From Neurospora crassa OR74A (taxonomy: Eukaryota; Ascomycota; Sordariomycetes; Sordariales; Sordariaceae): 64,000 nt of DNA. The stretch covers positions 1,798,001-1,862,000 of the forward strand of contig NC_026502.1 of NCBI RefSeq assembly GCF_000182925.2. The letters run 5' to 3'. Within the stretch, counting starts at the first letter, position 1. Each line of letters opens with the position of its first letter. The translations under genes and the position numbers were made by a program. This document shows positions 48,139 through 60,295 of the stretch, one piece after another. The notes under the pieces were generated by a model. The model was not told the origin of the DNA. It did no database searches and was given only the letters and a program-made list of their open reading frames with translations.

Positions 48139-51015
48139 CTGTATATATAGCTCAATAGGTATGGGTTCTTCTGTATGCCTTTGCGGGGTGCCTGGGAAAC
48201 CCCAAAAGTGCACCCGCTATCGCCAAACTTCCCCTGAGATCGTCGCTTTGTCTTTCCCTCCTTGGCCCTAACCACCCGACCCAGTCCACCAACAACTCCC
48301 ATTCTGGAAGCCTTCCCTTGGTGGTGTTAATTCAGGGGTGCATGAGCGCTATCAAGGACACGGGCATGGGGCTAATTCTAGTGTAGAGGTAGTGGATGGG
48401 ATGAACCTCCCGACGTTAGTGACAGTGGGGTGTCGAAACTGAGTGTGTGATAAAGCGGATGACTGCAAGCCGGTTAAAGCGACTGCACAGTCGGTAAGTG
48501 CGACTGTGTGGAGCCAGCAGCAGCTTCAACCAACTAAGGGTGCAAGTCACTTTTAGCAACCCAGATGGATGGTCAAGATTCGCGGTTAAGGCAAACGTGG
48601 AAAAGAAAATCTAGTGCTAGGAAAAAGATGGCTCGCTTTGAGTCTTGTTGCCTGTCGTGGTGCAAAACGAGGGGATGCGGGACTTCTGGTGGTGGTTCAG
48701 TTGTAAGCTCCCGGGATTTTGGTGGTCTTGACTCGAGTCGCCCAGTTTGTCAGGCCCCACACAGTCGCACTGACCGATCGTACTAGAGGTAGTTAGGTAA
48801 CTACTAGTCGCTTTAAACCAGCTCCGCGGATGTGAGCGAAGCGGACACACAAAACCCGCCAAAGCAAGCCAAAGCAACGGGTCTGCAGGTACGCAGCACA
48901 AAGTCAGGCACGCTTTTCGGGAACACAAATCGATGCAATTCACTGCTAGCAAGACATGTGCTCAGGGCGCCGAATCAAGGCGGGCCCTTCTGCCCAATCA
49001 ACAGCCGACATCCGACAGCCCTTTCGCTCATTCCGCCTTCTTAGGTAACCAAGTGGAAAATCGAAAGCGTTCAATATTCCGTCCTTGCAAGACTCACTAC
49101 CAAACAGCTTGCCTGTTGTGCTACATTCTGATCATACATTCCTCAACACCCTCTTCTCCCTTTCTAGATGCTGAGATTTCAAAGACCCAGAAGACGCGCA
49201 TCAGCACGATCGTGCACACCACAACCATACGGTATGATGCCAGAGCGCAGGGTGCGCTTCCCGTCTATTGTCTGATGGGGTGCCTTGATTACATATCGAT
49301 CTGTATCTTGTCCTCGCCGTCGGAATGAGCGGCGGTCTGTGCGGAATCAGACACCAATAATGGGTGGAAAAGGTGCAATCCATCTACCGGCACCACGGGT
49401 ACATACTGTCATGAAAAGCATGTTGAGGGTCTCAGGTTCCCGCCGGGCTTCGGAGAAACTAGTCTAGCAGGCTCCGCATACCTTATCCCTTCTAGACGTA
49501 GCCTAGGGCGTGGATACAGCATCGTGAAGATCGGATGGCCTGATGTTCTTGTTACCGATGCTGCGGTGCCATCGTCGGCCATGTGAAAACCTCAAGAAGA
49601 GGGCGACACTTGGACAAGAGGTTTATCTCGAGAATTTACACATACATATAGACATTGCGTAGTGCACAGAGGAACGAACAGTCATGGCATGCATCTACGA
49701 CCCCAGCTTGCCTACCCGTGCCCTACCTACAACGGCAACAGTCTCCCAAATGAGGTCATGCTCCGGATTCGTTTGCTCTCTCATCTCCAGAAGCACTGAC
49801 GCCTCGGTGGCACTTGAATGGGGACCTGTGACCGTGCACCTGCGTTAGCTTCCCCGTTGGAAATTTAAAGCCCCTGTCAGTCTGTCAGTCAGTTCGAGCC
49901 CGTTCAACGTCTTTCGCTTCGCCCATGGGAAAGAGAAGGAAATGAAAGACGAATGAAAAAGACAGGAAGAGATTACGGCGGCGCGCTCTGGCTGCCCCAT
50001 CTTTGGCATGTTGCTGGGTATGTATGTATCGGGATGGGGTTCGATAAGAGCGGGCAAACAGACTGCCATTGGACGACCGAACGACATATCCACGTGCAAG
50101 CAGAGTACGTACGATTCTTTGCATTTTAGGAATGCAGGGATTCGAAGATGAAGGACAGACATGTCATCTAACCTCGTTGTGTATGCGCGAAGAAACAGTG
50201 ATGGGAGCAGAGATCTATCCTTCATAAAACGGGCGAGTGGTGAGGACTGCCAACAGCACGGTGAAGCTGACTCTTTTCGATACGGTGTGTCCGAATGGGT
50301 CACTGAAACTGTCTCGAGTGAAAAGCGGGAAGCATATGGAGTCTCGGATGGAGAGAGATGAGCTTCCTCAGTCTCTTCCATTCCATTGATCACGTTTCTC
50401 GCTTCGTCCTTGATGACCCACTATGGCCGGGTATGACGGCCTTTTATACACTCCACAGACAGACCATGGACATTTGAATCCGGGGGCCGGGGCAAAGAGG
50501 TCGTCGATCAGTCGGCCGTCGGTCATTGCGATCGATGGTGCGAGCACGGGGTCGGCCTGGTCGGATCGGCCAAAAAATGGAGAAAGCGAGGAGCAGCGAT
50601 TCGATGAATAACAGGAACGGGAACGGCCGAGTGGAGAGCGGGGTCTGATTAAGCTCAGATCACGTGAAGCCCGCGTCAGGTTCGTGCTTCGAACCTCGAC
50701 CCGTCGCGTCAACATGTCGTTACACGATGCGACCGCACCGCACCGCACTGCATTGCATTGCATCCCGTTACGCTGTCGCGACGTCGTCGTTCGTCGTGCT
50801 GTGGCAACTAGACAACATTAGTTGCAAGACAAACAGGAGCCGAACCGATACTTTGCGACTGCCTGCAAACGGAGCATAGGCCGAGAGCCGCCCGCCCCCC
50901 AAACAAACGGCCAGCACGCAATTGTCCGCGTCATTTGTCCCCACCAGCGGCTCGTGTCATGGAGAGACACAAACAGCCTTTACCGAGTTTCCACGCGCCT
51001 TCAAAACCTTGAGCC

Positions 51016-53235
51016 ATGCCCCCGGAGGTCATCTCCCTTCTCTCCAGCCCAGAGGTGGAACCTCGATCAACATTAGTTGTCAACAACATGTTGTCGCATG
51101 TCCCGCCCAGCGCACAGAAGAATGTCCTCGATGATGATCTAGACTACGACAATTTTGACCTCACAGCCGATGACGTTCGGCCAATATCTACCTCCAAAAC
51201 TCCCGCCAGGAAAGAACAAGGACTCAGTACCGTTGATCTCACGGGAGACAGTCAAGAATTGAAGTCCATCCAGGGCTCTGCTCGAACTATGACCCAGAAG
51301 AAAACTCCAGAACTTGACATTGATATATCCTCGGACGGTTTTCTCGATATTGACAGTATCACCAGATCGACAATCAGAGGCGAGCGAACAAGCGAGCCAG
51401 TTAGGAAGCGACAACGCTTATCCCCAGTCTCAGAGTCCAACAGCCCGAAGTCTCGGTTGGCACAGACACATACCCCGGCGATAAGTCAAAGCCTCGCTCG
51501 GTTGGGACCATCACGAAGTAGCAGCAGTAGGGTAATAGAGGGTTTTGAGTCTTCCACATCTCCCGATATTTCCGGCCCAAATATATCCAAAGCGGCGCAA
51601 CCGACCTATCATGATAATGACGACAATGACGATCCCTTCGCAAGCCCGCCCCCAAGGTTCACCCGGGAACAAAAAGGGAAAGGACCTGCTTCTACCACAC
51701 CAGATGTTATCAACATAGATGACTCCGACGACGATGACCCATTCGCAGACTCTCCGCTGAAAGTCAATCCGAATCCACGAGGACCGCCAAGGGCGGCAAC
51801 AACAGCAGCGGCATGGGATCCCATATCAAGCTCGGCCCCCCTTCCAGCGAAACCTAGTCCTCACCGCTCCCTAGGAAGAAGTCAATCAAGGTTCAGTCCT
51901 CTCGAAGACTCGGATGAGGACATCGGCGCGGACCCTTTATCCAACGACGAGGATGACTTCCCAGACATATCCGACCTCCGCTTCCCAGCTAATCGCTTAG
52001 GGAATGATCTAACGGGACCTACGAAACGACCATTCACCAAGTCCGCATCCACAACAACAGGAGCGACCAGGACGAAGCCTGCAAAAGGAGGTACAAAGAA
52101 AACGGCCGAGGAACGAGCCAAGGAAAGAGAAGACAAAGCTCTCGAGAAGAAGAGCGCAGCAGAACGAAAAAGGCAAGAAAAAGAGCGCGAGAAGCAACAA
52201 AAGGCCGAAGAGAAACAGCGCGCTGCCGCCCGTGCAGAAGCCAACAAGCTGAAGATCAGAAAGGAAATCGCCACCCCTGAGATGATCGTGGATCTTCCGT
52301 CTAGCCTCCCTCCAGCTACCAAGATCCAGATGGAGGAATTTCTGAAGAAGATCGATGTCAAGGAAATCAACACCTGGACCTCCCCAGTCGATAACGTCGT
52401 GCGCTGGCGCCGCGCGGTTAAATCCCGTTACAACGAGGAACGCCACCACTATGACCCGATTCCCGAAACCATCGAGACCGAGAAGATTATCCTGGTTATC
52501 CTCCCCGCCGCCGAATTCGCTAAGCTCGCAATGGGCGCCGAGGGCCACAATCTCGAAGCGCACGTACTCAAGGTGCAACGCCATTTCCCTAATCACCAAA
52601 CCATTTACCTCATCGAAGGCCTAAAGAAACTCCTCTCCTCAAACCGTAACAAGCGCAACAATGACTTTGCCTCTGTCGTCCGCTCCCGCCTAGCCGAGGA
52701 CGAATCCGCATCAACCTCCTCTTCCCGCCGGACTAATAAGAAGAACGATCCCCCTATGACTATCAGCGAATCCCAAATCGACGCCGCCCTCCTTCGACTC
52801 CAACTCCTCTATTCCATGCAAATCCAAGAAACCACCTGCCTCCAGGACACCGCCCACCACCTACAGCTCTTCACCCAAAATGTCGCCGTCGCGCCCTATA
52901 AACGGCACCAAGAAGACTACTTGATGAAGTCGGCCGGGTTCTGCATGGATAGCGGACAGGTGCGGACGGCTATTGGAACTGAGGAAGCGTACGTGCGCAT
53001 GCTGCAGGAGGTGGCGAGGATCACGGCGCCGATTGCCATGGGGATTGCGAATGTGTATCCCAGGGTTGGACAACTAGTTCGGGCGTTGGAGGAGGGAGGT
53101 CCGGGGACGTTGGAGGATATCAGGAGGGTGATTAATAAGGAAAGGGAGGTTGGGGAGAAGAGGGTCGGGAAGGCGGTCAGTAAGAGGCTTTGGAAGATCT
53201 TTACGGGGAGGGATGAGATGAGTACGGAGGTTTGA
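51016..53235 (+). CDS. EME1/Mms4-like subunit of the Mus81 structure-specific endonuclease
   Basis: A single exon of 739 residues opening with the MPPEVISLLSS start typical of fungal EME1. The N-terminal half is disordered and acidic, with SUMO-interaction-like patches such as VINIDDSDDDD. A charged Glu/Lys/Arg helix of about 70 residues (near 355-425) leads to the ERCC4-like domain, where IILVILPAAEFAKLA and HFPNHQTIYLIEGL match the nuclease-fold strands; the catalytic ERKXXXD motif of Mus81 is absent, as expected for the noncatalytic partner. A helix-hairpin-helix-like region ends the protein. With Mus81 it would cut recombination intermediates and stalled forks in the nucleus. The start has no competing upstream ATG in frame. 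Confidence 0.87.
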   Translation: MPPEVISLLSSPEVEPRSTLVVNNMLSHVPPSAQKNVLDDDLDYDNFDLTADDVRPISTSKTPARKEQGLSTVDLTGDSQELKSIQGSARTMTQKKTPELDIDISSDGFLDIDSITRSTIRGERTSEPVRKRQRLSPVSESNSPKSRLAQTHTPAISQSLARLGPSRSSSSRVIEGFESSTSPDISGPNISKAAQPTYHDNDDNDDPFASPPPRFTREQKGKGPASTTPDVINIDDSDDDDPFADSPLKVNPNPRGPPRAATTAAAWDPISSSAPLPAKPSPHRSLGRSQSRFSPLEDSDEDIGADPLSNDEDDFPDISDLRFPANRLGNDLTGPTKRPFTKSASTTTGATRTKPAKGGTKKTAEERAKEREDKALEKKSAAERKRQEKEREKQQKAEEKQRAAARAEANKLKIRKEIATPEMIVDLPSSLPPATKIQMEEFLKKIDVKEINTWTSPVDNVVRWRRAVKSRYNEERHHYDPIPETIETEKIILVILPAAEFAKLAMGAEGHNLEAHVLKVQRHFPNHQTIYLIEGLKKLLSSNRNKRNNDFASVVRSRLAEDESASTSSSRRTNKKNDPPMTISESQIDAALLRLQLLYSMQIQETTCLQDTAHHLQLFTQNVAVAPYKRHQEDYLMKSAGFCMDSGQVRTAIGTEEAYVRMLQEVARITAPIAMGIANVYPRVGQLVRALEEGGPGTLEDIRRVINKEREVGEKRVGKAVSKRLWKIFTGRDEMSTEV

Positions 53236-54429
53236 AGGATGCGAAGATGTGCTGAGCAGTTACTCGTCGTGACTAGAAGTGTCCCTCCTTCTGCCGAAGG
53301 CAAAGATCGCGGGAATGTGACGAGGTCGCGGACCATGATTTGCAACTGCATACCTAGCTATTCATCGTATTTATGCACGTATTGAAGGCGTATTTTCATC
53401 GAAACCCAGAGGTAGGGAAATAGCAGGTCATTGCCACTCAAGGTCCCCGCCTCGTAATAAGCCCAATCTTTGCCTTGGGCAGAGAGAGGAACGCTTCTAG
53501 TCTCGACAAGTAATTTCTGGGAAGTGGTGCGGGATCCTGGCTCTACCGAATGGTGTCCTTGGATGCGCTTCGCCATCAAACTAACTAAGTAGTGTCTGGT
53601 ACCGTAGAAGTCCGGGGGATGGCTTTCCAACTTACAGAGAATCAGGCAGGGTTAGTAAGCACACTATATCATTTATGCCCGCTAAAATTACTTTCCAGGA
53701 CGGTGGTTCTGAATGCCTCTACCCTCTAGTGCCTTCGGAAAGGTAGGTGAAAAACGTAGGGTATGGTACAAGATGAATCGAATTTACAGTGCTCCGGGGT
53801 GGCAACACGTCTCTCCCACTCCTTTTTGCGGGCATAAAATGCACATCTTCGGACAGTATTCTTACAGATCCTGTCCGATTTCCCTGGAAGTTAAAAGGCT
53901 CTCCCGCGAAGTTTGGAAGGAGCAATGGTTGTCGGTGGGGTATTTAAGGTGCTTCTAGGTTTTTGTCAGAGTTTTCGTCCTTTCTCCCAATCAACCGCAC
54001 CCTCCAACCCTTCCAACGAACCCACCTTGAGCGCCCAGAGTGACTGCAAGTTCTACGTTATATACGCGGCATGCATCCGGATAGCTGAAGGGCGGTGCAG
54101 CATGGCTGTGCTTCAAAATTGGTGGGTAGGTATCACTCGAACACCGGTCACACAACATTTGAACAGCGGGGCTGAGCGCGACGCGAGCTTAGACCAGACA
54201 ATATAAACCAATCGTAAGTTCCGTTCCGAGTTTGGGTATCACACTTTGATTGACACCCGAAAAGACATGGTCGTGGGTGAGATGGCGAGTGTGGGTCTGG
54301 AAGCTGTCTGCCTCACACATCCAGTTGTTGAACTCTACATAAAGACCTTGGATACGGTGCTGTCAAATTGTGATCAATAAAGGTATCTTCGCTATGAGGG
54401 TATGGGTGTCATGCACCTGAGATCGAGCA
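53236..54429. other. Gap of 1.2 kb
   Basis: Flank between EME1 and the CorA-like gene. An 81-codon frame starts at an ATG at 53713 but shows no family features or continuation. Confidence 0.45.
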
Positions 54430-55252
54430 ATGGAGCGCTACTTCTCTCACGATCCTTTTGCCTCGCCAGAGCACACCCATACGACACGCGCAGAGGTATC
54501 CTGCCTTAAAGTGGTCAACTACACGGTAAGATGGTTGTTTCTTTCACTTCTGCCTGTCCTCTGCGGTGTGTAGTCACCCAGCATCAACACATCAAGATCG
54601 CGTCTACGTTAGGGGATATCCAAAGGCGCTTTTACAGCTCGGAACAGGGATGTTGCTGACGGTGAAAGTATAGGACTCGAGACGCAATAATGTGGAAGAA
54701 TGTTCTCTGCCTGAGGATGAAGGGATCTTGAATTTCGTGAATGGCCAAGTATTTACCCATGTTTCTTTGTGTCCCATTGACTTAGACCGAGGACTTTTCC
54801 TTGATTGCGTGATTTAACAGGAATCGCTGACATTCGAGCCTTTCTCAGGGTCAGTTTGCGCCAAAAGAGGTGCCAGATGGCGTCACTATCAAGGGTCAAG
54901 TCCGTTGTCTGATGCAAGTCAAGATCTGTCAATGTACTATATCTGCCTCGATTTGTGCTAACGCCAGACCAGACTATACGAACCTAAATTGTCCATCGCG
55001 AAACTCACGTACAAAGTTCAAGACGTATGGTTTTTACCGCCAAATACCTACCAAGTCATAATGGAAAACCTCAGATTGCCATTGCTTTCTTTGGATATTG
55101 ACAGAACAATTGGCTCATTCTTCGACTTGGAATTTGCAGAGGAAAACAATGAGTCCCTTATGCGTGAGTTACCTTCTGCACTGTCTTGGAAATCCATATC
55201 TATGGCTAGATATGGCGCAACGGCCATTCAAGTTGAACGTCGAGCCCTCAAG

Positions 55253-55292
<40 letters not shown>

Positions 55293-56570
55293 AAGAGAGA
55301 CAGAGAGAGATAGGTGCTGACTGTTGCTAAAGGTCTTGTATTCCGACATCAGTTTCAACGAACAGATATGCAGTTGCGAGATTTCTCTGGTTCTGCTTAC
55401 TCGCACTGCTACGAGGACAAGATTGAGCTTTTCCTTACCTACGCATTTAGTAGCAACGAGACGACAGCACTTTTTCGCTTGAATGCGGGGTTTGGAAGAT
55501 ACATGCGCAAGGACATGAGTAAATGCTTCGACGAAATCAGCAAAGTCACTTGCAAGGTTGGTCACCCGCTGACTCTACCTTACATCATGATTCGCAATGT
55601 TAGACTTCGATTGAACCAAAGGCACCTCGAGGCTGCATGGATGGCTGAACAAATGGAACTCTTCCTCGCGTGTAACACGGATGAAGTCAATAATAATATC
55701 AGGAAGATATATACAAACACGTCGGATTCATGGAACTTTCGGCGTATTGGGAGGCACTGGGCGGACAATCGCCGAAGTATGATATCAGTTTTGAGCTCTG
55801 CGGCAGCACTATGTGAGGCCATCGATGAACTTCGAGAAGCAATGGCTTCTTTCTGGTCGAGACTCTCTGATGAAGAAAAGTCATCGGAGATGACTGCCAT
55901 TCACAGCCAATTAGCCAGGGGTTTGAAGGAAGAGCGGGCTCAGTTAGACAGCATTGCGGGTTTTACTCGTCAGTTGGAGCAGCGCATGCATGCTTTGGAA
56001 AGCTCAGTAAGTCTCATTAGGTCAGGCAAGAGCGCTTGACACGCGTCCGCCAAAGAGGAAGGTGATGATGCTAATGTAGGATGATGACTAGATCCATATC
56101 ATGGCCTTGGAGCACTCTCAGAGAAACAGCCAGTTGAACATGGCTACCGCGCAATGGCAAATTGACCTCAGCACAACGACTACTAGAGATGCCAAAACAA
56201 TGAAGGGCCTGGCATTCATGGGCGCCCTATTCCTTCCTGGGACCTTTATGTCGGCGATTTTCAGCATGCCTTTCTTTGAGTTTAAGATTGGTAGGCTCTA
56301 TATGTCCGTATCATATTTTCGACTAATCGAACTGACAAATTTTTCAGATAAGCTATGGGTCTACTTCGCTGCAGCCGTCCCACTTACCACTCTCACCATT
56401 ACCTTTGGGTGATGTATGAAAAATTGCAACAGCGCAAGACACGCGCTGATCATGAGGTCATGAAGGAAGTCATCGGAAGGCTACAATATAACGTACCTGT
56501 AGACACAGCATTCAGGAAGGAGACTGACCGGACCACCCACTGGAGAGGAGAGGTACCTATTAGTCCATAA
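54430..56570 (+). pseudogene. Disrupted CorA-like membrane protein gene
   Basis: Exons read as 54430-54525, 54674-54748, 54821-55163, 55333-56006, 56092-56290 and 56348 onward, with good splice signals and frame kept throughout. The C-terminal part has a two-helix hairpin, TM1 KGLAFMGALFLPGTFMSAIF and TM2 LWVYFAAAVPLTTLTI, typical of fungal CorA-like transporter-domain proteins, which lack the GMN motif of true Mg channels. Two lesions appear. A TAA sits in frame at 54959-54961 inside exon 3, where CAA would be a one-base (C-to-T) difference. Near 56398-56412 the frame meets TGA right after TM2, while the next frame continues with a tail typical of the family (YEKLQQRKTRADHEVMKEV) to 56570, as if one base were lost. 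A short unseen intron could remove the TAA, but its branch site would be too close to the acceptor. Confidence 0.6.
55255..55288. repeat. (GT)17 microsatellite inside an intron
   Basis: Seventeen GT units in the intron 55164-55332 of the CorA-like gene, just before the branch point CTGAC. Confidence 0.95.
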
Positions 56571-57103
56571 GTAGGGTCCGAGACCTACGGTAACATAGGC
56601 AAATGGGAGACCTATCTGATGAAGGCTCTTGCTACGGGGAAAATAACCTACAGAGGCTAGACCTCGGCGTCTATCTTCGTCTCGTGTGGCCTATGGTAGC
56701 AGGATTTGTAATTATGTTTTCCTAGGTAGCTAATCAGCTTCTCTAATAACGTCCGTACAGAAGAAGCTAAGCAGAGGCAGTGTATATCTGATGACACCGG
56801 ACTACTGTTCAAGAACGTTGGAAGGTTGTACTTGATCGGGGGTCTCTAACATTTTCAAATACTACCCACCTTGGAGGCAATATGGGATAAGAGCAAAGGG
56901 GTAAAGTGGCTAGTACGCCTGTGTCCGTCCAAGGTATATGTAGAATGTTTTGAGGGTCAGCCACAGATGATGGCCGTACGAAAAGGCACATATAAGTGCA
57001 TTACTTTGACTTTTCGCAGGTACAAGCTTGTTGACACGAGGCCCGCAAAATACAGTTGTATCGCAAAAAATAACGAGCAAAAAACTTAACAAAAATGAAA
57101 AGA
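56571..57103. other. Gap of 0.5 kb
   Basis: Downstream flank of the CorA-like gene; only short frames. Confidence 0.5.
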
Positions 57104-57222
57104 ACATACAACACCAGGGATTCGCTGGTCGTCACCGACCCAACTACTAGTCTGGCCCTCACTGGCTTATCTATGGGAGAGCGGACGGGATCCCGAGTTT
57201 TCCAGTGGGTATGGTCGTATGT
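57104..57222 (-). rRNA. 5S rRNA gene (copy 3)
   Basis: Complete 5S sequence on the minus strand, matching copy 1. A TTTATAAG TATA-like element lies about 29 bp upstream (57247-57254), and T-rich sequence on the sense strand follows the 3' end for termination. Confidence 0.96.
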
Positions 57223-58541
57223 ACTTCTCTTGCATTAAAATGTCTCTTATAAAGTCATCTTCATACCTTTAATAAGCTACGAAAGATAGTGTCTGATGAT
57301 ACACCGGAAAGTTTCACCACCGGCAATTATGATCATGATTTATGCTCCCAAACGGTGCGTACTGTCTCTTCAAATCTTTTCGTATGCTGTCCCGTCTGCG
57401 CCTGATCGCTTGTGTGCGATCTCTGTCTTCGCCTCCTCCATGTCGCCCGCCTCCTTGTCTACCTCTGTCGAAACTGACGAGTATACGGCCGCCTCCATTT
57501 GCATACCATGCCATGGTATAAGCAGTGAAGCCTCTATGGGGCCTTTAATGCAGAAAGCGACATTTAGAGTAGAAAAAAGCAATCCCCATATATCTGACTG
57601 CGTTCCGTACCGACTGGTATTGCTTGCTAGTTGTTCTTGTGGCTCCATGACTACCAGACGGGATACCAGAAGTGGTCGGACCTCGAGTCATGGAACAATC
57701 TTGAATCCGAGCCTGAGGCATGGCTAAATTTCCAGCTGCCTCCTCTTGAACTTCTGGAAGATTACGATTTCGAGGCCTCCTACGATAGTGAGGAAGTCGC
57801 TGTCGCCAAGTGGAAATTGCCCCAAATGAAAACTTGACTTTTACACTACAGCCCATGTACAAGCCCTCCATCAAGAGACAATAGAACCGGAACGCCCGAA
57901 GCCACAGCTTCCAACGGGGACGGTGGGTGTCCCAAGCTCTTGCACTTCGCCGCTTCTCGGAGAGAGCACCTATATCAAGCCACAACATCTAGATTTGAGT
58001 TATAACGGCCTCAATGTTGCAATCTTCCCTTGGCGAACGTCTCACTCGTCGGGCTCTTGCAGCGCATTTCCGCCGGCGACTGCCCCTTGCTCTCAGGCTG
58101 GCTCTGGCTCCAACACGTCACATGCTGTTCTGTTTGTGCTCCATCCGCTGCTGAGACCGATCGCTCATCCATGAGGTCGAGTCTCGGGGTTGCCCTTGCT
58201 GTTGGACCTGATGACTCACGCGTATTGCGCGAGGTGTGGTGTGAAGTGGAAAGTGCCCCTGTCCGAACATGCATCGTCGACCAGGTACCAACGCTCACGG
58301 GGACACTTGCCGGACACTTAATTGACACTCGTCAGAACAACGAATTGTGCTCCTCAGAGGGTGCATAACTCTGAAATAATTACAATATCAATTGAACGCA
58401 GAATCCTTGATCAATACAATCTTCCTTATAAGATACACACAACTCCTTCCCATTGTTCTCATACATTGGCCAGCATGTGGGACTGGCTGTCTCGCTGCCT
58501 GTCGCCTCCTCCTGACGTAAACCCAACCAGCGCTTCTTCGA
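57223..58541. other. 1.3-kb stretch with conflicting protein-like frames
   Basis: On the plus strand 57631-57837 is open and reads as an acidic Trp-containing peptide (SWNNLESEPEAWLNFQL). On the minus strand 57648-57370 is open and also protein-like (EVDKEAGDMEEAKTEIAHK). Neither joins to another exon with good splice sites. They may be remnants of rearranged accessory genes; no annotation can be supported. Confidence 0.35.
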
Positions 58542-59540
58542 TCAGAAAGTAGGTCTTCCGCAAGAATCATAATCCGTCGCGGGATTATACGCATCCTTTT
58601 CTACCACCTCCAACACCCGGGCCAACATCTTGAACACCTCACCCCCGCGCGACGACAGGCTTACCAGTTCCTTCACTCTCTCTACCCAATCCGAACCACC
58701 CCATGCGTCCTCGCGCACCATCATCCGCTTGATTTCGTGTTTCTTATGATCAAACTTGCCATTGATCAACATGAACATCTTGCCATCTAGTCCTAGCCTA
58801 CCCCGGTGGCCGTTGCCGGAAAACTCTTCCGGAATGGTATTACCAGACTTGACTGAATATAGCAACAAGCGACGAAGAATTCTCTGCATAGTCCTGGCCG
58901 CACTCATTTTGGTTTCCAGTTTCGACTCATTGTCGACTTGCTGGTGGATAGAGTCAAAAACCCGATCGATTGCGGTGCAGGCTTGTCTCATGTGGGTCCT
59001 TGTTGAGTCAGAAGGGTCCAGATCTTGCGGCAGGGAAGAAAGCAAGCCTTTGACCTTTTGGTAGTAATTGTCAAAGTTGATAATGCGACTGTTACGCCGC
59101 AGGCGAGCCCATGCTACGTCGTACTTTTGCTGGAGCAGTTTGCCAATGGTGGACGGATCGCGGGCGGCGGCAAGAGCGAGGATGGCGGTTTGGTCGCAGA
59201 GGGAGATCATGGGGTTGTGGTTTGGGCCGCTTCTTGTGACCAGGAGATGGTGGTAGTGGTCTCGGGAGGTTGGTGGTGATTCCTGGTGGGTGGAAGAGGA
59301 AAGGGAAGGGGAAGCGTGTGCTTCTTCTCCTCCATCATCATCATCATCTTCTTCTTCTTCTTCTTCTTCTTCTTCTTCTTCTTCTTCTTCTTCTTCTTCT
59401 TCTTCCTCCTCCTCCTCCTCTTGGGTGTTGCCTGAATCTGAGTCTTTGAATGAGTTTGAGTCTTCAAGGTCGCTATCAATACGAGATCGTTTCTTGGGGG
59501 GATGACTGTGGTATGAGCTCTGGGCGTTGATATCGGTCAT
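58542..59540 (-). CDS. Lineage-specific paralog A, poly-Glu containing
   Basis: Single exon, 332 residues, starting at the ATG at 59540 that aligns with the start of its neighbour paralog B (61431). Shared features: an N-terminal KKRSRIDSDLEDSN motif, nuclear-localisation-like, and a central block (MISLCDQTAILALAAARDPS and the following KLLQQKYDVAWARLR). Between them an uninterrupted GAA/GAG repeat encodes about 26 Glu residues then Asp. The C-terminal 190 residues, helical-looking and absent from paralog B, are of unknown fold. No known domain. The frame is open upstream of 59540 without another ATG. A nuclear protein is plausible from the basic motif; function unknown. Confidence 0.72.
   Translation of the reverse strand: MTDINAQSSYHSHPPKKRSRIDSDLEDSNSFKDSDSGNTQEEEEEEEEEEEEEEEEEEEEEEEEDDDDDGGEEAHASPSLSSSTHQESPPTSRDHYHHLLVTRSGPNHNPMISLCDQTAILALAAARDPSTIGKLLQQKYDVAWARLRRNSRIINFDNYYQKVKGLLSSLPQDLDPSDSTRTHMRQACTAIDRVFDSIHQQVDNESKLETKMSAARTMQRILRRLLLYSVKSGNTIPEEFSGNGHRGRLGLDGKMFMLINGKFDHKKHEIKRMMVREDAWGGSDWVERVKELVSLSSRGGEVFKMLARVLEVVEKDAYNPATDYDSCGRPTF
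59347..59420. repeat. TTC/TCC trinucleotide repeat coding for poly-Glu
   Basis: About twenty TTC units followed by TCC units on the plus strand, read as GAA/GAG in paralog A. Likely variable between strains, changing the length of the acidic tract. Confidence 0.9.
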
Positions 59541-60295
59541 ATTCTCTGATTCTGATACGAAGTAACCAACAGCTTGTTTGACAAGACAAGTAAAGTTGAC
59601 GTGGAAGGAGTTGGTGTTTGAACAAAAGATATAAAAGATGATCAGGATAGGAACTTGGAACCAATATGTCAGCACGTTTAAACCCTTCCTTTACACCTGT
59701 AACTATGCGCTAACCCTCCACTTCATGATTAGATCATGATTACGGTGTCATACGCATGGAGTACGTCGTTGACATGGAAGTATCCGATAATACCTGGCTG
59801 AAGCAAAACCACTTCTCCCTAGCAACCAAAACAACAACGACAATTAGATGCACAGCGTTAGATGGGCATGGGCCACACTGCCCTTTCTAAAAATTCTGCA
59901 TTTAGTAAGCGCAGTTTCACCGTACTTCTTGTATCTTGGTAGCACCCTTAATATACAGCACGAAGATGTTTCTTGAACTGAATGATACTTCATTGTTGGA
60001 AACCCTCATTCCACCTACCGTAGAATTTCAAGGATCCTTACTGATCAATCCTATCTGTATTCTTGCCTATTTTGATTCTCGTCATAGCAATCCAATTTTA
60101 GCTCATTTCCCCTTTCGTCTAGTGCGTATGTTAAGAACGCGCTGCCAGGGCTGGCAAAGGGACAACGGTTGAGGTATCTCCAGACGGAGCATTCACGTAG
60201 GGGAGTGAGGCTAAACGTAGGGGTGGAACAAAAGGTACATTCATCGCGAGCTCATCCTCTGGGAGTAGGGGGCCCTGGCAACTGAAACCTTTCTT
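59541..60295. other. Gap between the two paralogs
   Basis: No gene seen; it holds the promoter of paralog A and the 3' flank of paralog B. Confidence 0.5.

Larger units (their letters stand above)
46058..51015. other. 5-kb gap between divergent kinesin and EME1 genes
   Basis: It must hold both promoters. A (CA)11 microsatellite lies in the kinesin 5' region at 46220-46241. Apart from the weak two-exon candidate at 47663-48138, frames here (including 182 codons at 50393-49845, minus) lack recognisable features. Confidence 0.45.

Noticed and set aside
49845-50393. 182-codon minus-strand ORF between kinesin and EME1
   Set aside because: No domain, no splice-supported partner exon, and the opposite strand is equally open; kept as gap.
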